This document shows positions 1 to 10,537 of a DNA stretch of 64,000 nucleotides, in pieces. Within the stretch, counting starts at the first letter, position 1; every line of letters begins with the position of its first letter. The notes beneath the pieces are model-generated. The model saw only the letters and a list, made by a program, of their open reading frames with translations, did not search any database and was not told the origin of the DNA. The position numbers and the translations under genes were made by a program. Source of the stretch: Pseudorasbora parva (Eukaryota; Chordata; Actinopteri; Cypriniformes; Gobionidae); contig NC_090189.1 in NCBI RefSeq assembly GCF_024679245.1, positions 36,712,889 to 36,776,888 on the forward strand, in the 5' to 3' direction.

Positions 1-1976
1 GCGAAGTTCCATGTCACACACTTGATCCCAGAGAGAAATGGTACTGTGCTAAGGAGATAAAAGTTTTTTTTATTCCTGTACTGAGTGACAGGCCCATCAC
101 TCATGACATGTAAAGTTGTTGGTGGAGGATAGCACCTTTCCCTCACATCCTTCAGCACCGGTTCTAAGTGGGCCCATATAGCACATTCATCATGTCGAAG
201 GGATGAAGAGATGGTGGCATATGACTGACATCAATGTGCTGTATAGGCCACACATGTGTGAACTGTGGCCTGTTTCCTGCTTCCTCCAAAATGAAAAGCT
301 TGGACTTCGCTGTTCAGCTTGCATGAATAATTTTCTGAGAAATCTACATGAAGGCAAACTTCATCCTCTGTCAGGGTTTCTTTTAATGCCCTGAACTCTT
401 TAGCTTGGTGCAACCAATTGAAGTGATGTTTTGCCAGAGAATCAAGTTTCTGGCTAAACAGCTCGAATAGGTTAGACCATGTTCCACTTTGAGTCATCTT
501 AGCAAAATTTGTGAATGTCTTTTGTCCGTCCGATTTTGTCTCTCGTGACCACTGCTGCCATGTAACAGGTACTTCCTCCTGAGGTACTGCCACCTCTATT
601 TCATTGTAACAGCACTTTGCACAGATCCGATACATGCAGTCTTTGCTTTGTGGATTACATACAATTGAAGTCAGCAGCTCTGAAATTCTGGCAGTTTGCA
701 GAAGACCTTTCTGGTGCAGTTTGTCTACTAAAAGCTTGACATTTTCATGGTCCAAGCATGCGCATGTGTTCCGATCTGATGCTTTGGGTGGTGTTACATA
801 AAAGGGACAGTGGCGAACAAACTGTCTGTATGATAGCGAGAAAGGCTTTTTTTTATTTCAGAATTATATTGAACATGGAGCTCAGTCAGGGGTTTAGTTA
901 AGACTCGCCTCTGTTGTTTGCTTTTGTTTTTAGTTATTGTATCCTTTTTCCCGGGAAGCAGGCGACTGTTCTCATCCCGACAGAGAAATTTAACCACTTC
1001 TTCCTTTTTCTCCAGGGCAAGTTTCTTTGTACCCTTTGGCTTGTTTCTTTCACTGACAGTTTTTTTGCCTTTCTTTAACCTTTCTAAGCTCTTTCGCAAT
1101 TTCTCAGAAGTTTGTTTTGTAGCTGCCAATTGCCTTTTTAGTTTTAGCATTTCCTTCCGTAAGCCTGCCTTCTCTTTTTGCAAAATTCTGCAGCGTTTTT
1201 TCACCCTTACTTCTTTCTCTGGTGTTGAGGATGCTTGTGGTTGCTTCCCATCATGCACATACATGTTTGCATCTTCCTGATAAGGAGGGTTAGGCTGAGC
1301 CTCTACTGGAAGCTCATCAGCAGCAGATGATGCAGTCGAATTCATAGATTCAGGTGTAAAGTTCATTATTTTGTCCAGTGCCCTTGTCCCTTCCCTGTGC
1401 TTTTTTTGGTAATCCCTCCATTGTTGCCTCGTTTTTTTTTTTGTGATTTGGACAGCTGACTTATTGTTTTTTTCACAATTTTTCCTTCATTCTTCCTTTT
1501 TTGATAACTAAAAAAAAAAAGAATGACAGAGTTGTGGGTGATTAAGATGTAAACAAGCTGTAAACAAGATGTAATGACAATGTAACATACCTATCTCTAT
1601 AAAAGATACATGGTTTCAGACCCCTGTTATTTTAATTAAATGAAAATATATGGGACATAATATATCATTTGTGAAATCAATCATTTTAGTTTAAATATTG
1701 AATAGAATGGGTAATGGTTTATTAATCATTTGAATTCATGACTAATAACTATATGCTCTTCTGTAATGCTGTATGATACTGCTATCAAGTATGTATTATT
1801 AACATGTAATAACTGTGTAATTACCACAAAAATAACAACATCTTAACTTAAGATGCAATTTATCTAGATATACACAATACCTTGCTTTTCTTTTGGCAAG
1901 GTACTCTGCCCTTGCAACTGGATCACTTTTTAAATTAGCTCTGTCGTGCTGTTTTCTCCTTGCTTGATAATGGCAT
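1..1976 (-). pseudogene. DDE-type transposase-like gene, family unnamed, broken
   Basis: Read on the minus strand. A first coding exon at 1881-1976 lies between an AG acceptor and a GT donor and encodes a basic segment ending AEYLAKRKA. A second block starts near 1507 after a T-rich acceptor and stays open to the window edge. It holds ISQLSKSQKKKTRQQW, a Lys/Leu-rich coiled coil (about 1040-1200), the Cys motifs NTCACLDHENV and CMYRICAKCC, then HVDFSENYSC (about 325-350) and MSDGPVTQYRNKKNFYLL (about 50-110), the last two looking like acidic catalytic blocks. This architecture recurs in uncharacterised fish and invertebrate element proteins. Two lesions are visible: a one-base frameshift at the T8 run 847-854, and an in-frame TGA at 231-233 after which homology continues. 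The 3' end lies outside the window. I infer a transposase but do not recognise the superfamily. Confidence 0.6.
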
Positions 1977-2124
1977 CTACAAAAACAAATTAAAAAAAGA
2001 TTAATTTGCACCTTTAAATAATTTAATATCTTAAAGAAAGCTTTATATATTTATTAAAATGTATTTAATATATTCGAAAACATGAATTAAAATGACTTTT
2101 TTTAGTTAGTTTAACTGTAATTCT

Positions 2125-2674
2125 GGTCGCGACACCTGACATATTGGTCGCACCACCTGACATTTCAAACTCAATTCAAATCTAACAGGCATTAACTTGG
2201 ACACCTATAAAAATGTTTGACCATGTGCTCAAGGTTATGCATACATTTTTTTAATCAAATACACATTTTTATAATAATAACACATTTTCAAAGTTTTCCA
2301 GGGGTCATACCACCTGACATGAGAAGTTGAATCAACCTCATCATTACTCAAAAATGTCAAATTATCTAATATTTATGGGAGGGTGACTAACCTTGTTACT
2401 GCATCAAATGGGTCCTCTGGGGTCTTCTGTGTGATGTCATATGCTGTCACATGGTTTTCTTAAAGGAACATTGCATTTAATTGCATTTTTATGTCGGTCG
2501 CACCACCTGACATTTGGAGAAGTAAATTTTTCGGACAAAAGTTTTTTTAAATATTAAAATAGTTTTGAAATAGGACTACAAACTATTTGATTAATAATTT
2601 TACTGAGAAAATTAACCTTTTTTTTGCAGTTTTGTTCTCTGCTTGCAGGTTCGGACGGTCGCACCACCTGACAT
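2125..2674. repeat. Five copies of 18-bp motif GGTCGCACCACCTGACAT
   Basis: Copies at 2125-2142 (one variant position block), 2146-2163, 2303-2320 (variant), 2496-2513 and 2657-2674, all in the same orientation. Three are exact. Spacing is irregular (21, 157, 193 and 161 bases start to start). They lie just upstream of the first recognised exon of the transposase-like gene, as expected for subterminal transposase-binding repeats or promoter elements; that role is inference. Confidence 0.75.
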
Positions 2675-2868
2675 TTTTGGTCTTTCAAACACCAAAACTC
2701 AAAAAAATCAATTGAATTACAATAAAATGAAAAGGGTTTCTTATAAAGGAGACATTGCAAATCAATTTAATATATGACATGTATTTATTAAAATTCTTTT
2801 TAGAAAAATAAATAATTTGGACACAAAAAATACATGTCATGTCATTGACCCATATACCTACAGACACC

Positions 2869-2904
2869 TAACGTTAATTAATTTTTTTTAATTAATTAAC
2901 GTTA
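2869..2904. repeat. Perfect AT-rich palindrome
   Basis: The arm TAACGTTAATTA at 2869-2880 is mirrored by TAATTAACGTTA at 2893-2904 across a T-rich centre. It lies about 200 bases beyond the last 18-bp motif copy, so it may mark an element end or simply be a cruciform-prone AT tract. Confidence 0.6.
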
Positions 2905-3630
2905 AAACCAGACTTTTAGCCTTATTCGGTGCATATGCATGGTGACCGGTGTTTATATTTGACCCTGCATTAACCACAGTTAAGTTAGCCAACACGGCTA
3001 ATGTTGGTAATTTACATGTTCAAGTCGACGTCGGGGGGAAAAAACAGCATAACGGCAGTTAAAAGTTAACCAAGCCGGCCAGGTTGCACGAGAGAACATG
3101 TAAATGGCAGATAAAAAAAAACAGACTTACTTGCGGCTTGGAAGTTCCCGGTAAACTGGACATTTGTCATGCCAAGAGGCTTCAGAGCTGACGAAGGGTT
3201 CCAGTAAAGTGACGCTCGGCCTACTGCTTCAGTATACCTATATGCAAATGATATGGAAACTACGCTCTACTTACCCCTCCCCTCAGACCCGCCCCTCTCC
3301 ACGCCAAAACAGTGACAGAAAGTTGAAACTGAAAATCAGTGACATTGAAAAAAAACTGACATTGTAAAAAAAATCTGTCACTGAAAAAGAGTGACATGAA
3401 GAAAAAATCTGAAGATTGTCATTGAAAAATACAAATAAATCCCAATACAATAAAAGAATAAGATTGTAAGATTTTAATTATTTTATTTTTTCATTGCCAA
3501 TACTTGTTTCAATGCCAATACAACTGTTTTCAGTGCAAATGTTTCAATGCCAATGTTTCCTTTTTCAGTTCTGCTTTTGTTTTCAACGACAATTTTAATT
3601 TGTGATGCCAAATTTTAAAGTCACCATTCT
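2905..3630. other. Gene-free stretch with TGACATT/TGTCA motifs
   Basis: No coding potential. Between 3300 and 3440 short variants of 'AGTGACATTGAAAAAA' and 'CTGTCACTGAAAAA' alternate, giving a weakly repetitive, partly inverted pattern that could be the end of a decayed DNA element. Otherwise AT-rich with no feature I can name. Confidence 0.3.
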
Positions 3631-3701
3631 GGCTCCATATTGAACCACCAACCTTTCGGTTTGTAGACAACCTACATGAACCACTGAGCCACTGCCGCCC
3701 C
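3631..3701 (-). repeat. tRNA-derived SINE head, fragment
   Basis: On the minus strand the segment reads GGGGCGGCAGTGGCTCAGTG, an A-box-like start typical of fish tRNA-derived SINEs, followed about 35 bases later by a B-box-like GGTGGTTCAA. The 3' part of the SINE is absent. It abuts a GTGTGC repeat. Confidence 0.55.
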
Positions 3702-3732
3702 ATGTGTGTGCGTGTGCGTGTGCGTGTGCGCG
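3700..3732. repeat. GTGTGC microsatellite
   Basis: Short alternating purine/pyrimidine repeat of GTGTGC units directly after the SINE head; potentially Z-DNA forming. Confidence 0.8.
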
Positions 3733-4434
3733 GAAAAAAAGGTATCAGTGGATCTGTCCAGTAACTTACGATGAACCTAAGACAAACTGCACCCTTTGCA
3801 GAAGCATTTCAGTGTCTCAGACTGTCTGACTGAAAGCAGCAGCGATGACGGACACATCCGTGCTTCTAGGTAGGCCTATTGTTTTTTAATGGATAATGTA
3901 TTAATATAATATTCCATACATTATCAAAGCTTGGCAGACTTATTTTTCTAGACATTAGACCGGTTAATTAATAGATTATAGCCTAATTAATGTTATTAAT
4001 TTATCATTTAGCTATATTAATAATAAATAATCCTGTCATATAAAGTTTGACATTTAAAAATTATTTAGATAAAAATGGGACAAATAATTCCATAATAATA
4101 TAGTCATAATAGTAAATTAATAAAGAAGATTTAATAAAAAATGTGAATTTCAGAACATTTTTGTCAGTAAAGTTGAACTGAATGCATTGTTTTTTGTTGT
4201 TTTTCCTGTTTAATTGTAACCGGGGTGGGTTTAAATAAGTTTTCTTCTACCCACTCCTTTTCGAGCAACAGTTGGAATTGTGACGTCACAAGTATGATGA
4301 ATTTAACTTGTTGTACTGACTTATCAAAATGCTTCTTTATAGCCTTTGTTATGTGTCTTTATATCTTGCTCAAAATAAAATAATTTCAAAATAAAAAAAA
4401 TATTTCAAAGTGGTTACTGGTTCAAAATGACTGC
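3733..4434. other. Gene-free AT-rich stretch
   Basis: No reading frame with recognisable motifs on either strand. Long A/T runs around 4080-4140 and 4370-4410. I see nothing else here. Confidence 0.5.
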
Positions 4435-4605
4435 TTAAAGAGACAGTGCACCCAAAAATTAAAAATCTGACAATTTCCTTACCATCAAGTTGTTCCAAAC
4501 CTGTATACATTTCTTGTGTACCTTGAATGTGTACCTTGAATGCAATGTAAGTCGCTTTGGATAAAAGCGTCTGCTAAATGCATAAATGTTAATGTTAATG
4601 AACTT
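4435..4605 (+). repeat. TTAA MITE fragment followed by SINE 3' tail
   Basis: TTAA plus 'AGAGACAGTGCACCCAAAAA' at 4435-4458 matches the left end of the small MITE at 47994-48180. The MITE is cut short near 4525. From 4535 onward comes 'GTCGCTTTGGATAAAAGCGT' with a CTGCTAAATGCATAAATG end, the conserved 3' tail shared by several fish SINEs and their LINE partners. Confidence 0.6.
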
Positions 4606-5161
4606 GACAATTAAAGAGTATTTTGTTTTATTATTATTATGGTACTTGATTGGGCTGAAAAGATAATTGTTTAATAATCGTATTCATTCCTAAACTATGG
4701 TGCATTTCCATACTCAGTAATAAATAATAGACTATTTAATCTGGGCAAACCTGGTTTGGGCAAACCTGGGCAAAGCTGAGACCAAACCTACGCCCTTGCC
4801 TACAATAATATATTTATAAAATTCATCTCAATTTTAATTTAGTGTTTTTATTCATCTTTATTTTTTACAAATGATGTGCTTCTCCTGGGCGAGTCAGAGT
4901 GAACTGCAATGCTAATAGTCACATGAACGCCCTCATACACAATCAACGGCCAGGATAATCTTTATACATTGAGTTTCAGTTAGTTTTTCACCAAACTCTA
5001 TCATGTTTTAAATCATTTATTCATAATTGTTTTTCTTAAGATTGGCATACTCTGTGAATTTCGTCCGATTTCGATCCGAATTCTGACTCGTGCAACTAAT
5101 TTTTTTTGTAGTGCATCGTTTGTTGTGAGGTGTTCATCTATTTTATGGGATACTTTTAGAA

Positions 5162-6360
5162 TTAAAGGGGGGGTGAAACACTCAGTTTCAGTCAGTGTCA
5201 TGTCAATCTTGAGTACCTATAGAGTAGCATTGCATCCTGCATATCTCCGAAAAGTCTTTATTTTTTTAATAATTATATAAGAAAGATGCGCTGTTCCGAG
5301 TCTTTCCGAAAAAAGCCGAGCGGGTGGGGGCGTGTCGTGTGAGCGGAGCTAAATAATGACGTGTGCTCGCTGCTGCTATGTTGAGTCGAGTGCGTCGTAA
5401 AGCTGTCATCCCTAACAGCGGGAAAAAAACTTTATTCAAAATAAAAATATGGCTTTTAATCAGATACAGCCATACATCTATGATCCGGAATCAGACCCAG
5501 AGGCTGCAGTTGAACAGGAGCAGCAGCAAAAACGACTAGAGCAGGACGTCTGTATGTGGTACAAGTTATACACTAACTATATAATATGCTTAGCGGCTTG
5601 TGTTATTTACATATTTATACTTGAATTATATCGTCGTATTTTTGTCTTTGAAGGTGTACATGTGGGAAGTGCAGTTGTGCACGTGTGTTTACGCGTGGTT
5701 TGTGTAGACAGTAAGCGGACTAAAAAAAACACAGACATTTGAAGCAGTCTCACTCACCCTTCTAACGTTGGGACTGCTCCATCCTTCAGCATTAGGCGAT
5801 TGGGAAAATCCGGCGTCGAGCTGGGCCTTGTTTATGAAACAGTCGGCACCGAAATGCAGCGAACAGATATAAACATTCGCGCAACTCAGTTGCTGATCCG
5901 GAAAAGCAAATTACATCCACTGTTGCCTTAACGCGGGGTTTTGGGGGAATCTGTGCAGGACTGTCTTGGTCTGGCAACCAAAAACGCACTTTTTTGGTGA
6001 CATTGTTATGTGCACATCACCTGTCCAGCAGCCTACGAGCCAGCGCTTTGATGGGGGTAGCCTGTTACTTTCGCTCTCTCCCTCTCTCTCCCTCTCTCTC
6101 TCTCACGCGCTTCCGGTAGAATTGTCCGTAAGGCCCATACAAGGAAATTCCGCCCCCATTAACGTCAAAGGGGACGCATGATCTCAAAAAACTTGCCGAA
6201 ACTTATGACTAACCGGAAGTAGTATTTTTGACAAAGAAATACTCCCATCAAACGTCCACCTTAACTTTTGAAACTTTGTCTATGTTTAGTACGGGATTCC
6301 AAGTCTTTAACAGTGTAAAAAGATCAGTATGCATGAAACAGCATTTCACCCCCCCTTTAA
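5162..6360. mobile_element. TTAA-flanked DNA element with G7/C7 inverted ends
   Basis: Starts TTAA plus AAGGGGGGGTGAAA and ends TTTCACCCCCCC plus TTTAA, a perfect terminal inverted repeat of about 15 bases flanked by TTAA on both sides (5162-5165 and 6357-6360). TTAA duplication is typical of piggyBac and Kolobok elements. Inside are a GC-richer promoter-like region (5290-5420), a short open frame and a TC microsatellite (6072-6103). The matching empty site at about 43840 confirms insertion. No transposase is recognisable, so it is probably non-autonomous. Confidence 0.8.
5449..5742 (+). CDS. Short acidic ORF inside the TTAA element
   Basis: An ATG at 5449 opens a 97-codon frame starting MAFNQIQPYIYDPESDPEAA, then a Gln/Glu-rich stretch, then a hydrophobic segment (about residues 45-65) that looks like intron read-through. 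The N-terminal PY-x-(Y/F)-x-PE pattern resembles the first exon of fish element proteins often annotated 'P2X7-like'; I recall that only loosely. The Cys-rich part expected of such proteins is absent, so this is probably exon 1 of an element gene or its remnant. Confidence 0.35.
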   Translation: MAFNQIQPYIYDPESDPEAAVEQEQQQKRLEQDVCMWYKLYTNYIICLAACVIYIFILELYRRIFVFEGVHVGSAVVHVCLRVVCVDSKRTKKNTDI

Positions 6361-6483
6361 GATGATTAATCTGTGGGTGCAATGAGTAAGATGTGCATTT
6401 GTGGAAACGGTGCTGCATTCATTGACTTGTGTCGATCCTATTTGATTCATTTGGATTTTGAGACAATATAGGATCGACTTAGC

Positions 6484-7150
6484 CTGGCAAGCCAGACCCA
6501 CATCAAGATATAAGGCTTGTTCGCCTTCACCCAGAAATGCGCAGACCGATCGGCGGCAGACTTAAAGCAGTGCATGCCGGTTATAAATTTTGTCCAACTT
6601 GAGACTGCGCCGACGGCACGTGACTGTGACGTATGTCAACAAAGTACCGCAAGAGCAGCCAGCTGATGCAGCCGGTACAGATTCTCAAGGGTGGCTGCAG
6701 CAGGGTGCAAGAGCTCTGATGACAACACAGCTGATCCACGATTGGCCGTGTAAGACATTGATTTGGATCAAATAACTCAAAGGGGTATTGAATTACAGTG
6801 AAAGGAACCATGATACATATAAAAGGATTCAAAATTAATATTTAACACTTTATCAACTATTCGTCCAGTTGAAATTAGAGTACATTATCAATCTTGAATC
6901 AAGATATTACCCGTTACAACGGCAATAATATCAATTTTATGTTCACTGTTTGTAAGCTTAGGTAACACAAACGATCAGTTTGAGGCAGTAACTTATAAAC
7001 ACAGCCAAAGACACTTATATCTGAAAAAGGTAAACAAAAGTTTATTGAACTATTCTAAACACACACACACACACTTACAAAAACACAGTCATACAGTTAC
7101 TGGGAAAGGGATGTTTGTTAATGGATAGGAGTGAAGTCCCAATGATTTTT
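6484..7150. other. Gene-free stretch; possible element end and CA repeat
   Basis: Begins AGCCTGGCAAGCCAGACCC, a self-complementary terminus-like sequence (CTGGCAAGCCAG), but I find no partner end. A short CA run sits at 7058-7073. No supported gene. Confidence 0.35.
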
Positions 7151-7928
7151 TTAAAGGGTTACTTCAGCGATTAGCATATGGCTTTGTATCAGTAGAAACC
7201 CTGGAGTATATTCAAATTATTGTGCTTTCCCCCCTCATATCTCCCGAGACAAGAGATTTATGCATCTTATTTCTGGAAAAATTCCTCCTATGATGCAAAT
7301 TGACGATTTTTGCCTCATAGGAGTAATGTTTGCCCAGAGGCTAAAGACTACAGCCAGCAGAGGGAGCCATTTCCGCATGTTTTGAATCCGCGCATGGGGG
7401 ATGGGAGATAACACTCAGCTTGCAGGGAGAGCTCAGCTGGCAGCTACAGGCACTCATTTAAACGGAGCTATGGTATGCAATGTAAGTCTTAACTTCTCAA
7501 ATTAATTTCTATGAAAGTTAAGCTTGTAAAGGCATGAACTGAAACGCGCCAGACTGAACTCGCGTTGTGAATGAATGCCGCGAGTGTAGTAGCGATTACC
7601 TCAACTCTCATCACTCCAGCAGTTAGTGCTCAGTGCTGTGAGACTCGCGCAGTGACTCACTCATTATATTGAACAGACACGTTCAGTTATTAATTGTAGT
7701 GTCTTCTCTAACTCAGTCACTGTAATCAAGTTGGTGGCGTTGGGAATGACACAGGGCAGCGAAGCATTCTGGGAATTGTAGTCTTTCATCCCCATGGGAC
7801 AAAAATACATTTTCTGTCTTTTCTCAGTCTAGAAGACACCAAATTCAAAAATAATTTTACATTTCTACTACATTGATGACCAAGTTTAAATACAGATTCA
7901 TCTTCCCAGTGCTGCAGTACCCCTTTAA
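7151..7928. mobile_element. 778-bp TTAA-flanked MITE
   Basis: TTAAAGGGTTACTTCAGC at the left and TGCTGCAGTACCCCTTTAA at the right form imperfect inverted ends, each carrying TTAA (7151-7154 and 7925-7928). The interior is non-coding with a GC-rich centre. By length and lack of coding capacity it is a non-autonomous DNA element, plausibly mobilised by a piggyBac- or Kolobok-type transposase. Confidence 0.7.
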
Positions 7929-8670
7929 CCACAACCTAAGAATCAATATACTAGCAGGTCAATCTTAGTTTGTTCACTTAGATATGATTTTTACCAGTTC
8001 TGCCAGAATGAAGAGTCATGTACTTGCGTTTATATGCTCCTACGAGCATGGGTTCCTCTTAGCACGGCGTTGCTCGGCTGGTGGTCAGTTGTTGTGGTCA
8101 GAGGGACAAATAGTTGGTTTTGGGGGTGAAAAGCCGGATCCTGGATGCCGTTAGCTGGTTGCTACACGGCGGGCATCTCTGTGGCGCCACTGTGCGAACT
8201 CCAGGAAGTTTTCTAAGGCGAGGTTCAAACAGAGTTTTGAAGTATGGTAATGATGAAGAGCTCTGGGTAGCTCAGAGGACGCTGCATGCAGGCAGGAAAG
8301 GCCCGCACGATCAAAGCAGAAGTCACCGCAAAACCATGGCAGTTAGTAAAGCACGAAGCAAAAAGCAAAGTTATCTTGTTGCCCGGGAGTTTTAAACGGG
8401 CCCCAAGGTCCCTCCTCTGGGGTGTCTCCGGCCAATGAGATTTTGTTGTGGGCGGGTGTCCTGCCCACTTCTCCTGTTCATGCATATCATTAGTGCAAGG
8501 TCTGATTAAACACTTTTAAGGACCCAACTTTACTATTGTGATCACAGTACATTTTACACAAATTTACCTTGCATCAAAATGACGAGAATCATTTATCCAT
8601 CACATAGACATCAAACAGCTTGCTATTCCCATGATGGGAGTAGAAGATAGTAAAGATTCATATGTTCATA
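7929..8670. other. No gene recognised
   Basis: A GC-richer portion (8040-8480) has short open frames on both strands but no motif I recognise, and no terminal repeats were found. It could be unrecognised element or LTR sequence. Confidence 0.4.
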
Positions 8671-9144
8671 TGTTTTTCGCAATTTGTGGAAAGAGAGCAT
8701 GATTGCATACAGAAAGGCCATAAAAACTGCTAGATCTGCTTATTTCTCAACTCTTTTAGAAGAAAACAAACACAACCCTAGGTATTTATTCGATACAGTG
8801 GCAAAATTAACAAAGAATAAAGCTTCAACTTCTGACGTTTGTAAACAACACAGCAGTAATGACTTAATGAACTTCTTTACTAGTAAGATTGATAATATTA
8901 GGAATAAAATTATAACCATGCAGCCGTCTACTACAGTATCACTTCAGACAGAACATTGTAGTGTCAGTGAGGAAAAATTACACTCATTCACTGCTATTGG
9001 AGGAGAAGAATTGGCTAAACTTGTTAAATCATCCAAATCAACTACATGTATGCTTGACCCTATACCGACTAGCTAGGCTACTAAAAGAGATGATTCCAGA
9101 GGTCATAGATCCTCTGCTTAAGATCATTAATTCATCCTTGACAT

Positions 9145-10537
9145 TAGGGCTGGACGATATGGCCAAATTTTATATCACGATATATTTCTTATTTTCGGTC
9201 GATACGATATCATTTCGATATCAATATGAACAATATAAAAGCCTCAGAAAAACTGCCAATAACGCCCACAATGGATGTCTGTACCGACAATCTTCTGAGG
9301 TTAATTCATTTTAAATTAATTATAAATAAATAATACATTAAAAATTAATTTGCCAAGTCTATGAAACCTCCTCCTATAAAACTACATAATATTTTAGAAT
9401 TAAAAACTGTACAAATAAATGAACGTTCACCCTTTTATTTGTATTTAACCTTTATACAAACAAGAAAAGTGAAATAAACATAAGACTCTCAGACTGACCT
9501 TATTAATATATTTATCTTTAAACAATAACAGGCTGATTATATTATTCTTTACACAAAACGTATTGTAAAAAAAACTTGTTCTTATAAACCAAAGTGCTTC
9601 AGCCAAGATAAAAAATATATATATATATGAAAAGTGCTCAGCTGCAGAAAAAAAGAGAAAAATGACACTGACTTCAGTTGTTCCTCTGCCCTTTCCCTAA
9701 CTTTACCATTGCAGGGATACAATTATTTAACAAGTGCAGGGATAGCTGCGCGCAAAAAATATTTTCGCCCAGGGAGCTCGTATCTTGGGTCGATGATTGA
9801 AATCATTGTCCTGAAGCGCACATTTTCCAAAGTAGTAAACGGCATCATGTCCTTAGCCAAGATGTTTGTAACAGCCTTTGTAATGTCTTTATGACGTTTA
9901 GACTGCATATCATAAGGCATGAATGCAGCGATCTGTGTTTGCTGCATGGGTTTCTCTTTTGACACATCTGGTGTTAGGGATGATGATGGTGGTGTTGTTT
10001 GAGGGACAGGTTGTTGGCTTAAACTTTTATGGTGCCTCATCTTCTGACTCTCAGAATGCTCTATCGGGTGGAACAGATTTGATGTGTTCCCGCTGCTAGT
10101 CCGCACTACTCTCTGGCACATTTTGCAGCACGCTGAAACCTGAAGTTTATCAGAGCTCGTATAGCCGAACCACTTCCATACCACTGAATTAGTCTTTCCT
10201 CTCTTATCAACCATTTCGTCTGATTTCTCCTCACTTGTGGAAGCTCGTTCAGTCACATTTGTATTGCGGTCAGGGCCGCGGCGCTCTTTTTGTAGCAAAA
10301 ATTTCAGCCTACTGCTGCTGTGCTGAGCACTGGTTGCGTGACTCTGAGGTGTACGTCATCACGAAAGTAGCCAATGGTGTTCTGCTCTCTCTGACGGCTG
10401 CGCGCCTAACTTAAGTCAGTGACAAATAATATATATTATTATATAGAAATATCGAAAATGTGTTTAATAATCATATCACCATTATTGGAAAAAAAAAATT
10501 GCGATATATATTGATATTGAATTATTGTCCAGCCCTA
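9145..10537. mobile_element. Complete 1393-bp hAT element, non-autonomous
   Basis: The ends TAGGGCTGGACGATA and TATTGTCCAGCCCTA are inverted repeats with one mismatch. They are flanked by a perfect 8-bp duplication CTTGACAT (9137-9144 and 10538-10545), which restores the LINE sequence when removed. Eight-bp duplications define hAT elements. Only the start of a transposase remains inside, so mobilisation would need a full-length partner. Confidence 0.9.
9723..10298 (-). pseudogene. hAT transposase N-terminus with BED zinc finger
   Basis: Minus-strand frame of up to 191 codons; the first ATG-initiated part is MVDKRGKTNSVVWKWFGYT. It has the BED-finger arrangement: VVWKWFGY, CCKMCQRVV, and a GNTSNLF...H motif with its final His region altered (HPIEHSE). 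Downstream come a Gln/Pro/Ser linker, then KRHKDITKAVTNILAKDMMP and IDPRYELPGRKYF, which match the segment just before the catalytic core in Ac-like hAT transposases. The frame ends where the rest of the transposase should start, so the protein keeps DNA binding but no catalysis. It could act as a repressor-like fragment if expressed. Confidence 0.75.

Larger units (their letters stand above)
4790..6483 (+). repeat. Repeat copy C, homologous to intron of 43.5-44.0 kb, split by TTAA element
   Basis: Segments 4790-5165 and 6357-6483 align with 43490-43975. Shared text includes 'AAAATTCATCTCAATTTTAA', the ACTGCAATG...AGTCACATGA stretch and 'CCTATTTGATTCATTTGGAT'. The copy at 43.8 kb lacks the 5162-6360 insertion and has a single TTAA at the same point. 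Homology begins close to the splice donor of the two-exon micro-ORF in the other copy, so this copy carries the intron but not exon 1. Confidence 0.75.

Noticed and set aside
918..1280. Plus-strand Phe/Leu-rich frame
   Set aside because: Antisense of the Lys-rich coiled coil in the minus-strand transposase-like gene.
2125..2674. CRISPR-like array of 18-bp repeats
   Set aside because: Spacing is irregular, only five short repeats, eukaryotic context and no cas-like genes.
5449..5742. Possible membrane protein because of a hydrophobic stretch
   Set aside because: The hydrophobic part probably results from reading into an intron of an element gene.
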